Below, piece after piece: positions 8,015 through 17,237 of a DNA stretch of 64,000 nt. The stretch comes from CAIWHR01 sp963816925 (GTDB taxonomy: Bacteria; Pseudomonadota; Gammaproteobacteria; Burkholderiales; Casimicrobiaceae). Both the position numbers and the translations under genes were made by a program. Below the pieces are notes generated by a model that worked only from the letters and a program-made list of their open reading frames with translations, searched no databases and was not told the DNA's origin. The DNA is taken from contig CAWFMY010000016.1 of NCBI GenBank assembly GCA_963816925.1, positions 27,360-91,359 on the forward strand, read 5' to 3'. Position 1 is the stretch's first letter, and every line of letters begins with the position of its first letter.

Positions 8015-9049
8015 ATGCGCCCTCTGTCCTTCCTGCTGATCGCGTGCATGCTCGCGCTTGGGTCTCTCGCGGCGGCGCCCGACGCACGCGCGACGGAGAC
8101 CGACCAGTTCACGCTGCCACCCTCGCCGCTGGACGATCTCGGCCCGGACCTCGGCGCGATCGTGCTCGACATCCTCCGCACCGAGGTCGCGCAGCTCAAC
8201 GTCAGGATCGACGAGCGAGTGCAACTCAACTCCGCCGCGGAGTCAGACGCGAAGGTCGAATCGGATCTCGTCAAGCATGTCTACGAGCAGACCGGCGTGG
8301 GCCTTCCGGAATCCACCGTCGAGCGGTCGCTGCGCTATGGCACGTTTCCCGGCCGCAACGTGCGCTTCAAGCCCGCGTACACCGATTCGATCTATGCGTG
8401 GGTCGCCGCGCCGTTTCCCCTGTCCCACATGATGACGGACTGCCCGACAATCCGGCTGTACGGCGTCGACCAGGGCACGGACAAGATCGGCCACGTGTTC
8501 CAGCAGGGTTACGAGTACTACACGCGGTACGTCGATGCCCGCGCCAGCGGGGCCGACGAGGCGACCGCCATCGCGGGCGCGGTCCAGTACGGCGTGTTGA
8601 CGGAATTGGGCCTGTACGGCGTGCTGCTGACCGGCGTGTACTCGAACGGGGACCTCGCCGGCAATTACGCGGGACTCAAGTTCTACTACAACCTGTTTCA
8701 CGAAGTGAAGATCGGTGAAACGACCCTCGCGCCCATCCTCCGCCGGGATGGCGCGCATTGGGCCATCGACCCGGCGCGCGACAACACCGATTTGCTGAAA
8801 CCGTACATCAGCGAGCACCTGAACGAGGCGTTCAACCCGTCGCGCTATTTCTTCAGCGTCGATCGCCTGCGCACCCAGATCCACGATCGCTGCGCGAGCT
8901 GGATGAAGGAGGTGCCACAGTTCAGCGCCGCGTCCTATCGCGCGCACCTCGAGCGCAACAGGACGTGGTTCGGCGAGGCCTACGGCTGGGACCTGCCGGA
9001 CGACAAGGCGATCACGCTGCTCGACTGCTTCGCGCCAGCAGCGCAATAG
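8015..9049 (+). CDS. Secreted protein of unknown function
   Basis: From ATG 8015 the 344-residue protein has a signal peptide (MRPLSFLLIACMLALGSLAA, cleavage near DARA-TE). The mature part is well conserved in character, with GVDQGTDKIGHVFQQGYEYY, DCPTIRLYG, and FNPSRYFFS near the C-terminus. The 'DKxGH' element is also seen in DUF2279/YfiM-like envelope proteins, but I would not assign it to that family on this alone. The frame extends upstream to 7793 without protein character, so the signal-peptide methionine was chosen. Confidence 0.68.
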   Translation: MRPLSFLLIACMLALGSLAAAPDARATETDQFTLPPSPLDDLGPDLGAIVLDILRTEVAQLNVRIDERVQLNSAAESDAKVESDLVKHVYEQTGVGLPESTVERSLRYGTFPGRNVRFKPAYTDSIYAWVAAPFPLSHMMTDCPTIRLYGVDQGTDKIGHVFQQGYEYYTRYVDARASGADEATAIAGAVQYGVLTELGLYGVLLTGVYSNGDLAGNYAGLKFYYNLFHEVKIGETTLAPILRRDGAHWAIDPARDNTDLLKPYISEHLNEAFNPSRYFFSVDRLRTQIHDRCASWMKEVPQFSAASYRAHLERNRTWFGEAYGWDLPDDKAITLLDCFAPAAQ

Positions 9050-9085
9050 TGCGGGCGGCCGCCTGCTTCCGCGTTTTCGTCGGGA

Positions 9086-9742
9086 CTATTTCGGCTGCGG
9101 GATCACGCGAATGTAGGGCTTCGGCGATTTCCAGCCCTGCGGGTACTTCTGCTTCGCTTCGTCGTCCGACACCGACGGGACGATGATCACGTCCTCGCCG
9201 TGCTTCCAGTTCACCGGCGTGGCGACCTTGTGCTTCGCGGTCAACTGGATCGAGTCGAGCAGCCGCAGCACTTCATCGAAGTTGCGGCCGGTGCTCATCG
9301 GATAGGTGAGCATCGCCTTGACCTTCTTGTCGGGCCCGATCAGGAACACGGACCGCACCGTCGCGTTGTCGGCGGCCGTGCGCGGCTGCGTCGCGCTGGC
9401 GTTGGGATGGATCATGTCGTACAGCATCGCCACCTTGAGGTCGCGGTCGCCGATCAGCGGATAGGTCACCGCGTGGCCCTGCGTCTCCTCGATGTCCTTC
9501 AGCCAGCGCTTGTGGTCATCGACCGGGTCGACGGACAGCCCGATGATCTTGGTGTTGCGCTTGTCGAACTCCGGCTTGAGGCCGGCCATGTAGCCCAATT
9601 CGGTCGTGCAGACCGGCGTGAAGTCCTTCGGATGCGAAAACAGGATCGCCCAGCCGTCGCCGATCCATTCGTGAAACTTGATGGGGCCCTGCGTCGTGTC
9701 GACCGTGAAGTCGGGTGCGGTGTCGCCGATGCGAATTGCCAC
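9086..9742 (-). CDS. 1-Cys peroxiredoxin (Prx6 subfamily)
   Basis: This 218-residue peroxiredoxin reduces hydrogen peroxide and alkyl hydroperoxides. The peroxidatic cysteine is in DFTPVCTTELG (near residue 46), and no second cysteine is present, which together with the length and the long C-terminal arm (KYPQGWKSPKPYIRVIPQPK) marks the Prx6 class. It is cytoplasmic with no signal peptide. The gene stands alone and converges on the secreted-protein gene at 8015-9049. Confidence 0.95.
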   Translation of the reverse strand: MAIRIGDTAPDFTVDTTQGPIKFHEWIGDGWAILFSHPKDFTPVCTTELGYMAGLKPEFDKRNTKIIGLSVDPVDDHKRWLKDIEETQGHAVTYPLIGDRDLKVAMLYDMIHPNASATQPRTAADNATVRSVFLIGPDKKVKAMLTYPMSTGRNFDEVLRLLDSIQLTAKHKVATPVNWKHGEDVIIVPSVSDDEAKQKYPQGWKSPKPYIRVIPQPK

Positions 9743-9898
9743 GATATGCCTCCATTGGATTTGCGGCGGGCGGAAGACACGCCCGCGCCGCCGCGGAATC
9801 GAAAAGTGCGCCCGTCCGGCCGGAATTGCAAGATGCGGATCGGCAATATCGATAGCGTCGGGACGCCTGACGCGCCGCCCGACCCGCGCACCGCGAAT

Positions 9899-10903
9899 CT
9901 AGACGGCGGCGACCGCGGTCAGTGCCCCGAGCGTCTGCGCGGCGCCCTGGTTGTTGCCGTCGACCAGGTTGTCCTGCTCGGTCTTGAGGGCGCCGCCGCC
10001 GGACTGCGACAGCCCGACGCCGGCGTTGCGGGTGACCTGGTTGCCGCAGACCACCGCGGTTGCGCCGGCGCCCATCGCCGCAATGCCACGCAGCGCATTG
10101 GCGTCGATCACGCAGTCCGATACGACCACGGTCGCGGCGCCCGAACCCTGGGTCGACACGAGCACGCCGTCCGCGCCGTTGTTGGCGAGGGTGCTGCGCG
10201 TGATCGTGACATTCGACTTGGCGGCGACCGGCGCGGACACGGACACGCTGATGGCCGAATTTCCGTTGCCCGCGATCATGGCGCCGTCGAGCGCCAGGTA
10301 GCAGTCGGCGCCGGCCGTGCCGTTTTGCACCACCACGCCTTGATTGCCGTTGCGCCCGCTCGCGAGTCCCCGCGCGCTGCCACGGGCGCCCGGGAAGACG
10401 TTGAGGCCGGTGTTGCCGTTGCCTTCCGTGCTGACGCGATCGAGCGCGAAGCGCACGGCGCCTTCGAACCGCAGGCCATCGGCGCAATTCGCGATCTGGG
10501 TGTCGCGCACGTAAACCGCGCCGTTCGCGGTGTCGGCGTGGATGCCGAATTGCGCGAAGCCGGATATCGTGCAACCGTCGACGTGCACGATCGCGTTCCC
10601 GACGTGAATCCCGATCGCGCCGCCGGCCCCGTGCAGCGTCAGACCTCGCAGGGTGACCGTTCCGGCGGTGACGTCGATGCCCGTGCCCGCGGTGACCGTG
10701 ATGCCGGCAAACACGCCGGACGGCGCGATCACCGAGACCGACTTGTTGATGGTGGCGGCGCCGTAGCCGGCCGAGTCGAGGACGACGATCTCGCCGCCCG
10801 GGTCGGTCAGGGCCAGCGCGGCGCCGATCGAACGGCAGGGCGTGGCGAGACGGCCGTCGTTGGTGTCGAGTCCGCTGGAAGCAATGAACGTGCGTGGGAG
10901 CAT
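9899..10903 (-). CDS. Right-handed parallel beta-helix repeat protein without signal peptide
   Basis: The 334-residue product begins at ATG 10901-10903 with a strong AGGAGG 6 bases upstream, so this start is secure. It opens directly with RTFIASSGLDTNDG and PCRSIGAALALT, then runs through repeated short beta turns (HVDGCTISGF, VYVRDTQIANC, NVTITRSTLANNGADGV), typical of a right-handed beta-helix (pectate-lyase-like fold). A close relative at 39779-40786 has the same opening after a signal peptide, which this copy lacks. No catalytic residues can be picked out; a carbohydrate- or surface-binding role is possible. Confidence 0.82.
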   Translation of the reverse strand: MLPRTFIASSGLDTNDGRLATPCRSIGAALALTDPGGEIVVLDSAGYGAATINKSVSVIAPSGVFAGITVTAGTGIDVTAGTVTLRGLTLHGAGGAIGIHVGNAIVHVDGCTISGFAQFGIHADTANGAVYVRDTQIANCADGLRFEGAVRFALDRVSTEGNGNTGLNVFPGARGSARGLASGRNGNQGVVVQNGTAGADCYLALDGAMIAGNGNSAISVSVSAPVAAKSNVTITRSTLANNGADGVLVSTQGSGAATVVVSDCVIDANALRGIAAMGAGATAVVCGNQVTRNAGVGLSQSGGGALKTEQDNLVDGNNQGAAQTLGALTAVAAV

Positions 10904-11055
10904 GGCGACCTCCTCAGGTTGTGATCGATGACGACAGCGATGCGGATATGGTATGCCGACTCGCACGAAAGCAACAACCTGTCCCGTGTCGAATATTCGA
11001 CGGCGTGCAAATGCTAATCTACGCTCGCATCCACCGCATCGCGGCCCCGACACCC

Positions 11056-11218
11056 ATGACTACACGCCGAACCTGCCTCGTCGCCCTCGCGCTCGTGTTC
11101 GCCGCGGGCTTCGTCCCGAACGTCGTCGCGCAGACGTGGCCGACGAAACCCGTCAAGCTGATTGCCGTATTTCCGGCAGGCGGCTCGGTCCACCAGGTCG
11201 CGCGCATCCTCGCGCAAC
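11056..11218 (+). pseudogene. 5' fragment of a Bug-type (TTT family) solute receptor gene
   Basis: From ATG 11056 the frame encodes a signal peptide (RRTCLVALALVFAAGFVPNV, cleavage near VVA-QT). The signature start of a mature tripartite-tricarboxylate receptor follows (WPTKPVKLIAVFPAGGSVHQ, then VARILAQ). Normal receptors run about 320 residues; here recognisable homology stops after 54 residues at about 11218. The frame then continues as arginine-rich nonsense. The loss coincides with the truncated TetR gene facing it, so the two were joined by a deletion or a misassembly. Confidence 0.75.
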
Positions 11219-11278
11219 GCGAGGCGGGCGAGCAACCGCGGGCCGTGGCTCGAAGGGCGCGGCGCCGAACGACGGAAG

Positions 11279-11388
11279 TTCACCCCCGCGACGAGAAGCA
11301 CGTCGGCCACCCTCGTCGAGGCGTAGCCCTTCGCCCAGAAGAGCTGCATCGCGGTGTCGACCAGGCGGTCGCGGGTCGAGGACGTCAT
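11279..11388 (-). pseudogene. 5' fragment of a TetR-family regulator gene
   Basis: Starting at ATG 11386-11388 the first 37 residues match a TetR DNA-binding domain (TRDRLVDTAMQLFWAKGYAS, TRVADVLLVAGVN). The expected recognition-helix continuation is missing, and the rest of the open frame to 11014 is shadow sequence. Full TetR proteins are about 190-200 residues. It faces the truncated Bug receptor, and neither gene crosses the 11219-11278 stretch intact. Confidence 0.7.
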
Positions 11389-11535
11389 TGTTCATTGAGT
11401 TAGTTGATCGTTCAACCAAGACGATACGGACGAGCGCCGGCAGTGTCAAGTCCGGCGATGCGATGGATCGGAGCGCCAGCGCCCCAGCGCCGGCAAACGA
11501 GATGGGGCGCCGTTATCCCCGGCGCCCGCCCGGGA

Positions 11536-11808
11536 TCATTTCGGCGGCTTGCGCGTCCAGCCGCTTGCGCGCATGCACGCGTCGAACATCCGGTTGTACG
11601 TGCCGTGGGTGGGGTCCATCGTTCCGCCCATGCTCTTTTCGTCGGTCTCGGCCTGCTTTTCGCATAGCGCCGCCCCCTTCGCGAACTGCGCTTGCGGCGT
11701 GGAACCCGGGTCGTATTCGTCGACGGTCCGGACCTGGGTCGAGCCGCACCCTGTCATGGCGAACACGGACCATGCAAGAATCATCGGGAGGAGGCGGAAC
11801 GGCAGCAT
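11536..11808 (-). CDS. Small putative lipoprotein
   Basis: The 90-residue product starts at ATG 11806-11808. It has a lipoprotein signal peptide (LPMILAWSVFAMTGC) with a lipobox-like AMTGC, so it is probably anchored by the cysteine to a membrane. The mature part has two further cysteines (GAALCEKQAE and MFDACMRASGW) that could pair as a disulfide. Its function is unknown. It stands alone between the truncated TetR fragment and the msrA gene, which points away from it. Confidence 0.62.
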   Translation of the reverse strand: MLPFRLLPMILAWSVFAMTGCGSTQVRTVDEYDPGSTPQAQFAKGAALCEKQAETDEKSMGGTMDPTHGTYNRMFDACMRASGWTRKPPK

Positions 11809-11999
11809 GATGCGGCATCCGGAAATGGGGCCGACGTCCAAATCATAGCAGGGGCCGAGCGGTGGCGGCCGGGTGTGTGGGCAAGGAACGGATGCCACTC
11901 CGGACGGTCGAACGCTCGCATTGAAATGTTTGCCGCGTTGCGGCGACCAATGGGGACGCCCCGGAGATTCCAGGGCGTCCACCGAACAGGAGAATGACC

Positions 12000-12665
12000 A
12001 TGCAAGGCAGAATTCGCGGGAGATTGGCGACGATCCTGGCCGCGCTCACGCTGGGGGGCACCGCGAGCGCGCTGGCGGCGCCGCTGCCGCCACCCGCCAT
12101 CGACATCCCGGCGGCTGCGGCCACGGGCCCGCAGACGGCGGTGTTCGCGGGCGGCTGCTTCTGGGGCGTCGAAGCCGTCTTCCGCCACGTCAAGGGCGTG
12201 ACGCGCGCGGTGTCGGGCTACGCAGGCGGGATGGTCGTGAAACCGACCTACGATCAGGTCGGCACGGGCAAGACCGGCCATGCGGAATCGGTGGAGGTGA
12301 CCTACGATCCGGCAAAGGTGTCGTACGGCCAGCTGCTGGCCGTGTTCTTTTCGGTCGCCCACGATCCGACGCAATTGAACCGGCAGGGACCGGACCACGG
12401 CACCCAGTACCGCTCGGCGATCTTTTACGTGAACGACGACCAGAAGCGTGTCGCCGAGGCCTACGTCCAGCAACTCGATCAGGCCAAGCTCTTCGGCAGC
12501 CCGATCGTCACGCAGGTGGCGAAGCTGCCGGCCTTCTGGCCCGCCGAGGACTACCACCAGAACTACCTCGCGCTGCATCCGACGCAGCCGTACATCGTGT
12601 ACAACGACCTGCCGAAGCTGGGCGCGCTGCAGAAGGAATGGCCGCAGCTGTACGCGAAGCAGTGA
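12000..12665 (+). CDS. msrA: Exported peptide methionine sulfoxide reductase A
   Basis: This enzyme reduces methionine-S-sulfoxide in oxidised proteins. The catalytic motif GGCFWGVEAVF and the conserved GYAGG, TGHAESVEV and HDPTQLNRQGPDHGTQYRS segments are all present. An N-terminal signal peptide (LATILAALTLGGTASALA) predicts export, so it would protect periplasmic proteins. AGGAG at 11988-11992 is only one base from ATG 11994 but seven from ATG 12000, so the second start is preferred. No MsrB partner is seen nearby. Confidence 0.93.
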   Translation: MQGRIRGRLATILAALTLGGTASALAAPLPPPAIDIPAAAATGPQTAVFAGGCFWGVEAVFRHVKGVTRAVSGYAGGMVVKPTYDQVGTGKTGHAESVEVTYDPAKVSYGQLLAVFFSVAHDPTQLNRQGPDHGTQYRSAIFYVNDDQKRVAEAYVQQLDQAKLFGSPIVTQVAKLPAFWPAEDYHQNYLALHPTQPYIVYNDLPKLGALQKEWPQLYAKQ

Positions 12666-12713
12666 CCGCCGCGCTGGGAGAAAGGTGGCGAAACCGGCGA
12701 TAATGTCCGGCCA

Positions 12714-13208
12714 ATGAATGCATTCCGCCCGATGCCCTGCCGGTTGCGAGTCGCCGTCGCCGTTGCAGTCTCGCTCGCCTTCGCACCCGCGGCTCGCGCC
12801 GCGGACAAATTCGTCTACCTCGGCTCGCAGCCGGACGGCGCCGAGGTTTACGTCCAGGCGTCGCCGCCCGTTACCGCTGCGGACGGACGGCGCCAGGGCT
12901 GGTTCCGCACGACGCTCAAGAGTCCGCTGCCGATCAACGACGTGAACGGCGAAACGCGGCAGTATGTCGACATGATGGCGTACAACGTCGCCGATTGCGC
13001 CAAGAGGACGATGGGCGCCGCCGCGATGATCTACCATGACGACAAGCAGGCGGTCGTCGCGCGGTTCGAGATCCCGCCGAAGGAGCTCGAGCTGCGCAAG
13101 ATCAAGGCGAACACGCTGGGCGAGGGCATGCTCAATTGGCTGTGCGCGTCGAAGAAGCTCCCGTCGCCGGCCGTGAAATCGCCCGGCACCGATTCGCCTT
13201 TCAAGTAG
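12714..13208 (+). CDS. Secreted protein with surface-adhesin protein E-like domain
   Basis: The 164-residue protein has a signal peptide (RVAVAVAVSLAFAPAARA-AD). The mature domain has the pattern of the surface-adhesin E-like family: a strand pair around GWFRTTLKSP, YVDMMAYNVADCAKRTMG with one cysteine, and a later WLC that could form a disulfide with it. The family's members are small secreted beta-sandwich proteins; an adhesive role here is only by family name. It lies 48 bases after msrA and may be co-transcribed. Confidence 0.66.
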   Translation: MNAFRPMPCRLRVAVAVAVSLAFAPAARAADKFVYLGSQPDGAEVYVQASPPVTAADGRRQGWFRTTLKSPLPINDVNGETRQYVDMMAYNVADCAKRTMGAAAMIYHDDKQAVVARFEIPPKELELRKIKANTLGEGMLNWLCASKKLPSPAVKSPGTDSPFK

Positions 13209-13275
13209 GCCGCCGCGTGCCTGGCGCACGTTCGTCGGTCCCGTCCGTCGTTCACAACCCGAACTGGAATCGCCG

Positions 13276-14043
13276 ATGAACAAATTCCTGTCCCGCGTGC
13301 TTTGCCATCGCGTCGCGCTGCTCGCCGGAATCGCCGTCCTCGTCGCCGGACTCGCCGGCTGCACGACGACGCCCGCGACAGATCCGCGCGCGGCCGCGGA
13401 TCGTTACCAGAAAGTGATCGCGAACCCCATCCGCACGGATCAGGATCGCCGCATGGACGCGTCGCGCGATCCCGCCGATTTCCTCCCCTTCACGCAGGCG
13501 CAGCCGGGGATGATCGCGCTCGACGTGGCGGCGGGCGGCGGCTACACGTCGCAGTTGCTGGCCCTCGCGGTCGCGCCCGGGGGCACGCTGTACGCGCAAA
13601 CACCACGCCCCGGTCCGACGCTGCAAAAGCGCCTCGCCGAAGCGCCGCAGGCCAATTTCATCGTCGTCGAGCGCCCGTTCGAGGATCCGGTGCCGCCGGA
13701 CGCGCCCAAGTTCGACCTGATCACGATCGTCAACAACTACCACGACATCAGCTATTTGCCGGTCGACCGCGCCAAGATGAACCAGCGCCTCTTCGCCGCG
13801 CTCAAATCCGGCGGCCGCCTCGTCATCGTCGACCACTCCGCCAGGGCGGGAACCGGCATCACCGACGGCAAGACACTGCACCGAATTGACGAAGCGGTCG
13901 TGCGCAGCGAATTGCAGCAGGCGGGCTTCGTGCTGCAGTCCGAAGGGAATTTCCTGCGCAATCCGGCCGACGCGCGGACCGAATCGTCGAACGAGCCCAA
14001 GGTGCCGACCGACAAGTTCGCGCTGCGCTTCGTGAAGCCCTGA
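13276..14043 (+). CDS. Exported lipoprotein-like SAM-dependent methyltransferase fold protein
   Basis: The 255-residue protein starts with a hydrophobic signal (ALLAGIAVLVAGLAG) ending in a lipobox-like LAGC, followed by TTTP. The rest is a class I methyltransferase fold: glycine motif LDVAAGGGYTSQLL, FDLITIVNNYHD as motif IV, and SGGRLVIVDHSARAG as motif V/VI. Such exported methyltransferase-like proteins are widespread in Proteobacteria, but SAM is not expected outside the cytoplasm, so its true reaction is unclear. It is followed 20 bases later by a GST gene. Confidence 0.8.
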   Translation: MNKFLSRVLCHRVALLAGIAVLVAGLAGCTTTPATDPRAAADRYQKVIANPIRTDQDRRMDASRDPADFLPFTQAQPGMIALDVAAGGGYTSQLLALAVAPGGTLYAQTPRPGPTLQKRLAEAPQANFIVVERPFEDPVPPDAPKFDLITIVNNYHDISYLPVDRAKMNQRLFAALKSGGRLVIVDHSARAGTGITDGKTLHRIDEAVVRSELQQAGFVLQSEGNFLRNPADARTESSNEPKVPTDKFALRFVKP

Positions 14044-14063
14044 TCCAACTCCGGCAGGACGCC

Positions 14064-14696
14064 ATGATCGCTTCGCGCAAAGTCACTTTCTTCCATTCGC
14101 CCAACACGCGCTCGACCGGAACCCGGATTCTCCTCGAAGAGCTCCACGCCGATTACGAGTTGCACGTGCTCGACATGAAAGCCGGCGACCAGCGCAAGCC
14201 GGACTACCTGGCCGTCAATCCGATGGGCAAGGTCCCGGCGATCCGGCACGGCGACGCGCTCGTCACCGAGCAGGCCGCGGTGTTCATCTACCTCGCGGAC
14301 CTGTACTCCGAAGCGGGCCTCGCGCCGGGGATCGGCGATCCGCTGCGCGGCCCCTATCTGCGCTGGATGGTGTACTACGGCTCGTGCTTCGAGCCCGCCC
14401 TCATCGACCGCTCGCAAAAGCGCGATCCGGCGCCGCCATCGACCTCCCCCTACGGCGACTACGACACGATGCTGAAGACGCTGACGGACAATCTCGCGCG
14501 GGGGCCCTGGATGCTCGGCGAGCGCTTCAGCGCGGCCGACGTGCTGTGGGGCACGGCGCTCGGCTGGACGACGAAATTCGGGCTCGTGCCGCACACGCCG
14601 GTCATCGACGACTACGTCGCCCGTGTCGCCGCGCGCCCTGCCGCGGTGCGGACGCGCAAGCTCGACGCCGAACTTGCCGCGGCGCAGGGTAAGTGA
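14064..14696 (+). CDS. Glutathione S-transferase family protein
   Basis: The 210-residue product has a thioredoxin-like N-terminal half (KVTFFHSPNTRSTGTRILLE, then VNPMGKVPAIRHGD and LVTEQAAVFIYLAD with the Glu-Gln pair at the glutathione site). The helical C-terminal half carries FSAADVLWGTAL, the N-capping box. It differs clearly from the other GST in this window (6531-7160). It probably shares a transcript with the methyltransferase-like lipoprotein gene just upstream. Substrate unknown. Confidence 0.88.
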   Translation: MIASRKVTFFHSPNTRSTGTRILLEELHADYELHVLDMKAGDQRKPDYLAVNPMGKVPAIRHGDALVTEQAAVFIYLADLYSEAGLAPGIGDPLRGPYLRWMVYYGSCFEPALIDRSQKRDPAPPSTSPYGDYDTMLKTLTDNLARGPWMLGERFSAADVLWGTALGWTTKFGLVPHTPVIDDYVARVAARPAAVRTRKLDAELAAAQGK

Positions 14697-14827
14697 CCAT
14701 GATCCGGAATCCGGGCGCCAAGGGAACGAATGGCGGGCGGAGACTGTTAGCCTACAGGCGTAGAATTGTTCGCCAGAGCTTCGTGACACCCCGGCGCCGC
14801 CAGGATCACCGGAGCAGGAGCGGTGAC

Positions 14828-15353
14828 ATGAACCGTCTTCCATCCATTCCCGGGATCGCGCATCGCATCGGCCGCGCGGTCGGCGCCGTCCTTGCCGTTG
14901 GCGTGATCGGCCTTGGCAGCGGGAACGCAACCGCCGCGCAGGCACCGATCTACAAGTGCCTCGATCGCAACCTGGGCCTCGTCTACACCGACATTCCGTG
15001 CAAGGACGGCGAGCGCATGGATGATCTCCGTGCCGGCGATGCCGATCCCGCCGCCGTGGCACGGCTCGAGCGCGAGCGCGACGCGCTCGATCGCAGCATT
15101 GCGCAGCGGATCACGGACCAGCGCCGCGCGGCGCTGCAGCGCACGTACGCCCCGGCGCCGGAGTACTACGCGGGCTACGACGACTATGCCGGTGACGGAC
15201 TACGCCGATTACGCCCCTTCTGGGATGTTCGGCGGCTACGGATATCTGGCTCCATCGCCGACGGGGCGGCCGCGCGGCGCCAACGCGCGGAACGACCGCC
15301 GCAACGCACGGCAGGCCGTCGTCCCCAACCGGATGCTCGTGTCGCCCCGGTGA
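14828..15353 (+). CDS. Secreted DUF4124-type protein, frameshifted near 15190
   Basis: The start ATG 14828 has AGGAG 7 bases upstream. A signal peptide (VGAVLAVGVIGLGSGNATAA) precedes a DUF4124 motif: IYKCLDRNLGLVYTDIPC, a short beta module with two cysteines. A coiled-coil stretch (ARLERERDALDRSIAQRITD) and a Tyr-rich tail follow. After YDDYAGD the reading frame is lost at about 15188-15195. The true continuation in the next frame is VTDYADYAPSGMFGGYGYLA, ending at TGA 15351-15353. Without the shift the frame would wrongly fuse with the next gene. Function unknown; envelope location likely. Confidence 0.72.
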
Positions 15354-16156
15354 TCCGTGCGGGCATCGTGCTCGCGCTGGCGTTCGTCGCCAACGCGTGC
15401 GCGACTTCTTCCATGCCGGTCAACGCCCCGCCGGGAATCGCGACCGAGCTCGCGCCTTCGGGCACGCTGCGCGCCGCGATCAACTACGGCAATCCGATCC
15501 TCGCGTCCAAGGACCCGGCGACCGGCGAGCCGCGGGGCGTTTCGGTCGACCTGTCGCGCGAACTCGCGCGGCGGCTCGGTGTGCCGCTCGAGCTCGTCAC
15601 GTACGACGCCGCCGGCAAGGTCACCGACAACGCGACCACCGGCGCGTGGGACATCGCCTTCGTCGCGATCGACCCGAAGCGCGCGGCCGACATGGACTAT
15701 TCGGCCCCGTACGTGCTGATCGAGGGTGCCTTCGTCGTGCCGCAGGGCTCGCCGATCCGCGCGAACGACGACGTCGACCGGGAGGGTGTGCGCGTGGTGG
15801 CGGCGAAGGGCAGCGCCTACGATCTCTATCTCGCGCGCGAGTTCAAGAAGGCGACGATCGTGCATGTGGCGACGTCGCAGGAGGTCGTTGCCGCGATGGT
15901 CGCGCAACGAATCGACGCCGGCGCGGGCGTCAAGCAGCAGCTCGAAGCGTCTGCGCGCACGATCCCGGGCGTGCGCTTGCTCGACGGACGCTTCATGGTG
16001 ATCCAGCAGGCGATGGCGACTCCGAAGGGCCGCCCCGCGGGCGCCCGCTATCTCGCCGCCTTCGTCGAGGACATGAAGGCGTCCGGGTTCGTGGCCGAGG
16101 CGCTGCGCAAGCACGGCATCGACGGCGCCGCGGTCGCCCCGCCGGCAGCGCGGTAA
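15350..16156 (+). CDS. ABC-type amino acid (family 3) solute-binding lipoprotein
   Basis: GTG 15350 overlaps the previous TGA (GTGA), suggesting translational coupling. The signal (GIVLALAFVANAC) ends in a lipobox-like cysteine. The mature part is a family 3 periplasmic binding protein: SGTLRAAINYGN, PRGVSVDLSRELARRLGVP, WDIAFVAIDPKRAADMDYSA and VVAAKGSAYDLYLAR. It should capture a small polar solute, but no permease or ATPase is adjacent. It could act as a sensor-type or orphan binding protein. Confidence 0.82.
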   Translation: MIRAGIVLALAFVANACATSSMPVNAPPGIATELAPSGTLRAAINYGNPILASKDPATGEPRGVSVDLSRELARRLGVPLELVTYDAAGKVTDNATTGAWDIAFVAIDPKRAADMDYSAPYVLIEGAFVVPQGSPIRANDDVDREGVRVVAAKGSAYDLYLAREFKKATIVHVATSQEVVAAMVAQRIDAGAGVKQQLEASARTIPGVRLLDGRFMVIQQAMATPKGRPAGARYLAAFVEDMKASGFVAEALRKHGIDGAAVAPPAAR

Positions 16157-16189
16157 GATACCGCTGCCACCCGAACCACAAGGGCAACC

Positions 16190-17206
<1,017 letters not shown>

Positions 17207-17237
17207 CGGGGTTCGCCGAGCGCCGCCCGAGACACGC

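Noticed and set aside
9050..9085. GGCGGCCGCC palindrome as a terminator between convergent genes
   Set aside because: There is no loop and no T-run; ordinary GC-rich sequence explains it.
14693..16156. Single open frame joining the DUF4124 protein and the binding lipoprotein
   Set aside because: The join results from a frameshift near 15190; the proper DUF4124 tail and stop are in the next frame, with a GTGA overlap to the lipoprotein.
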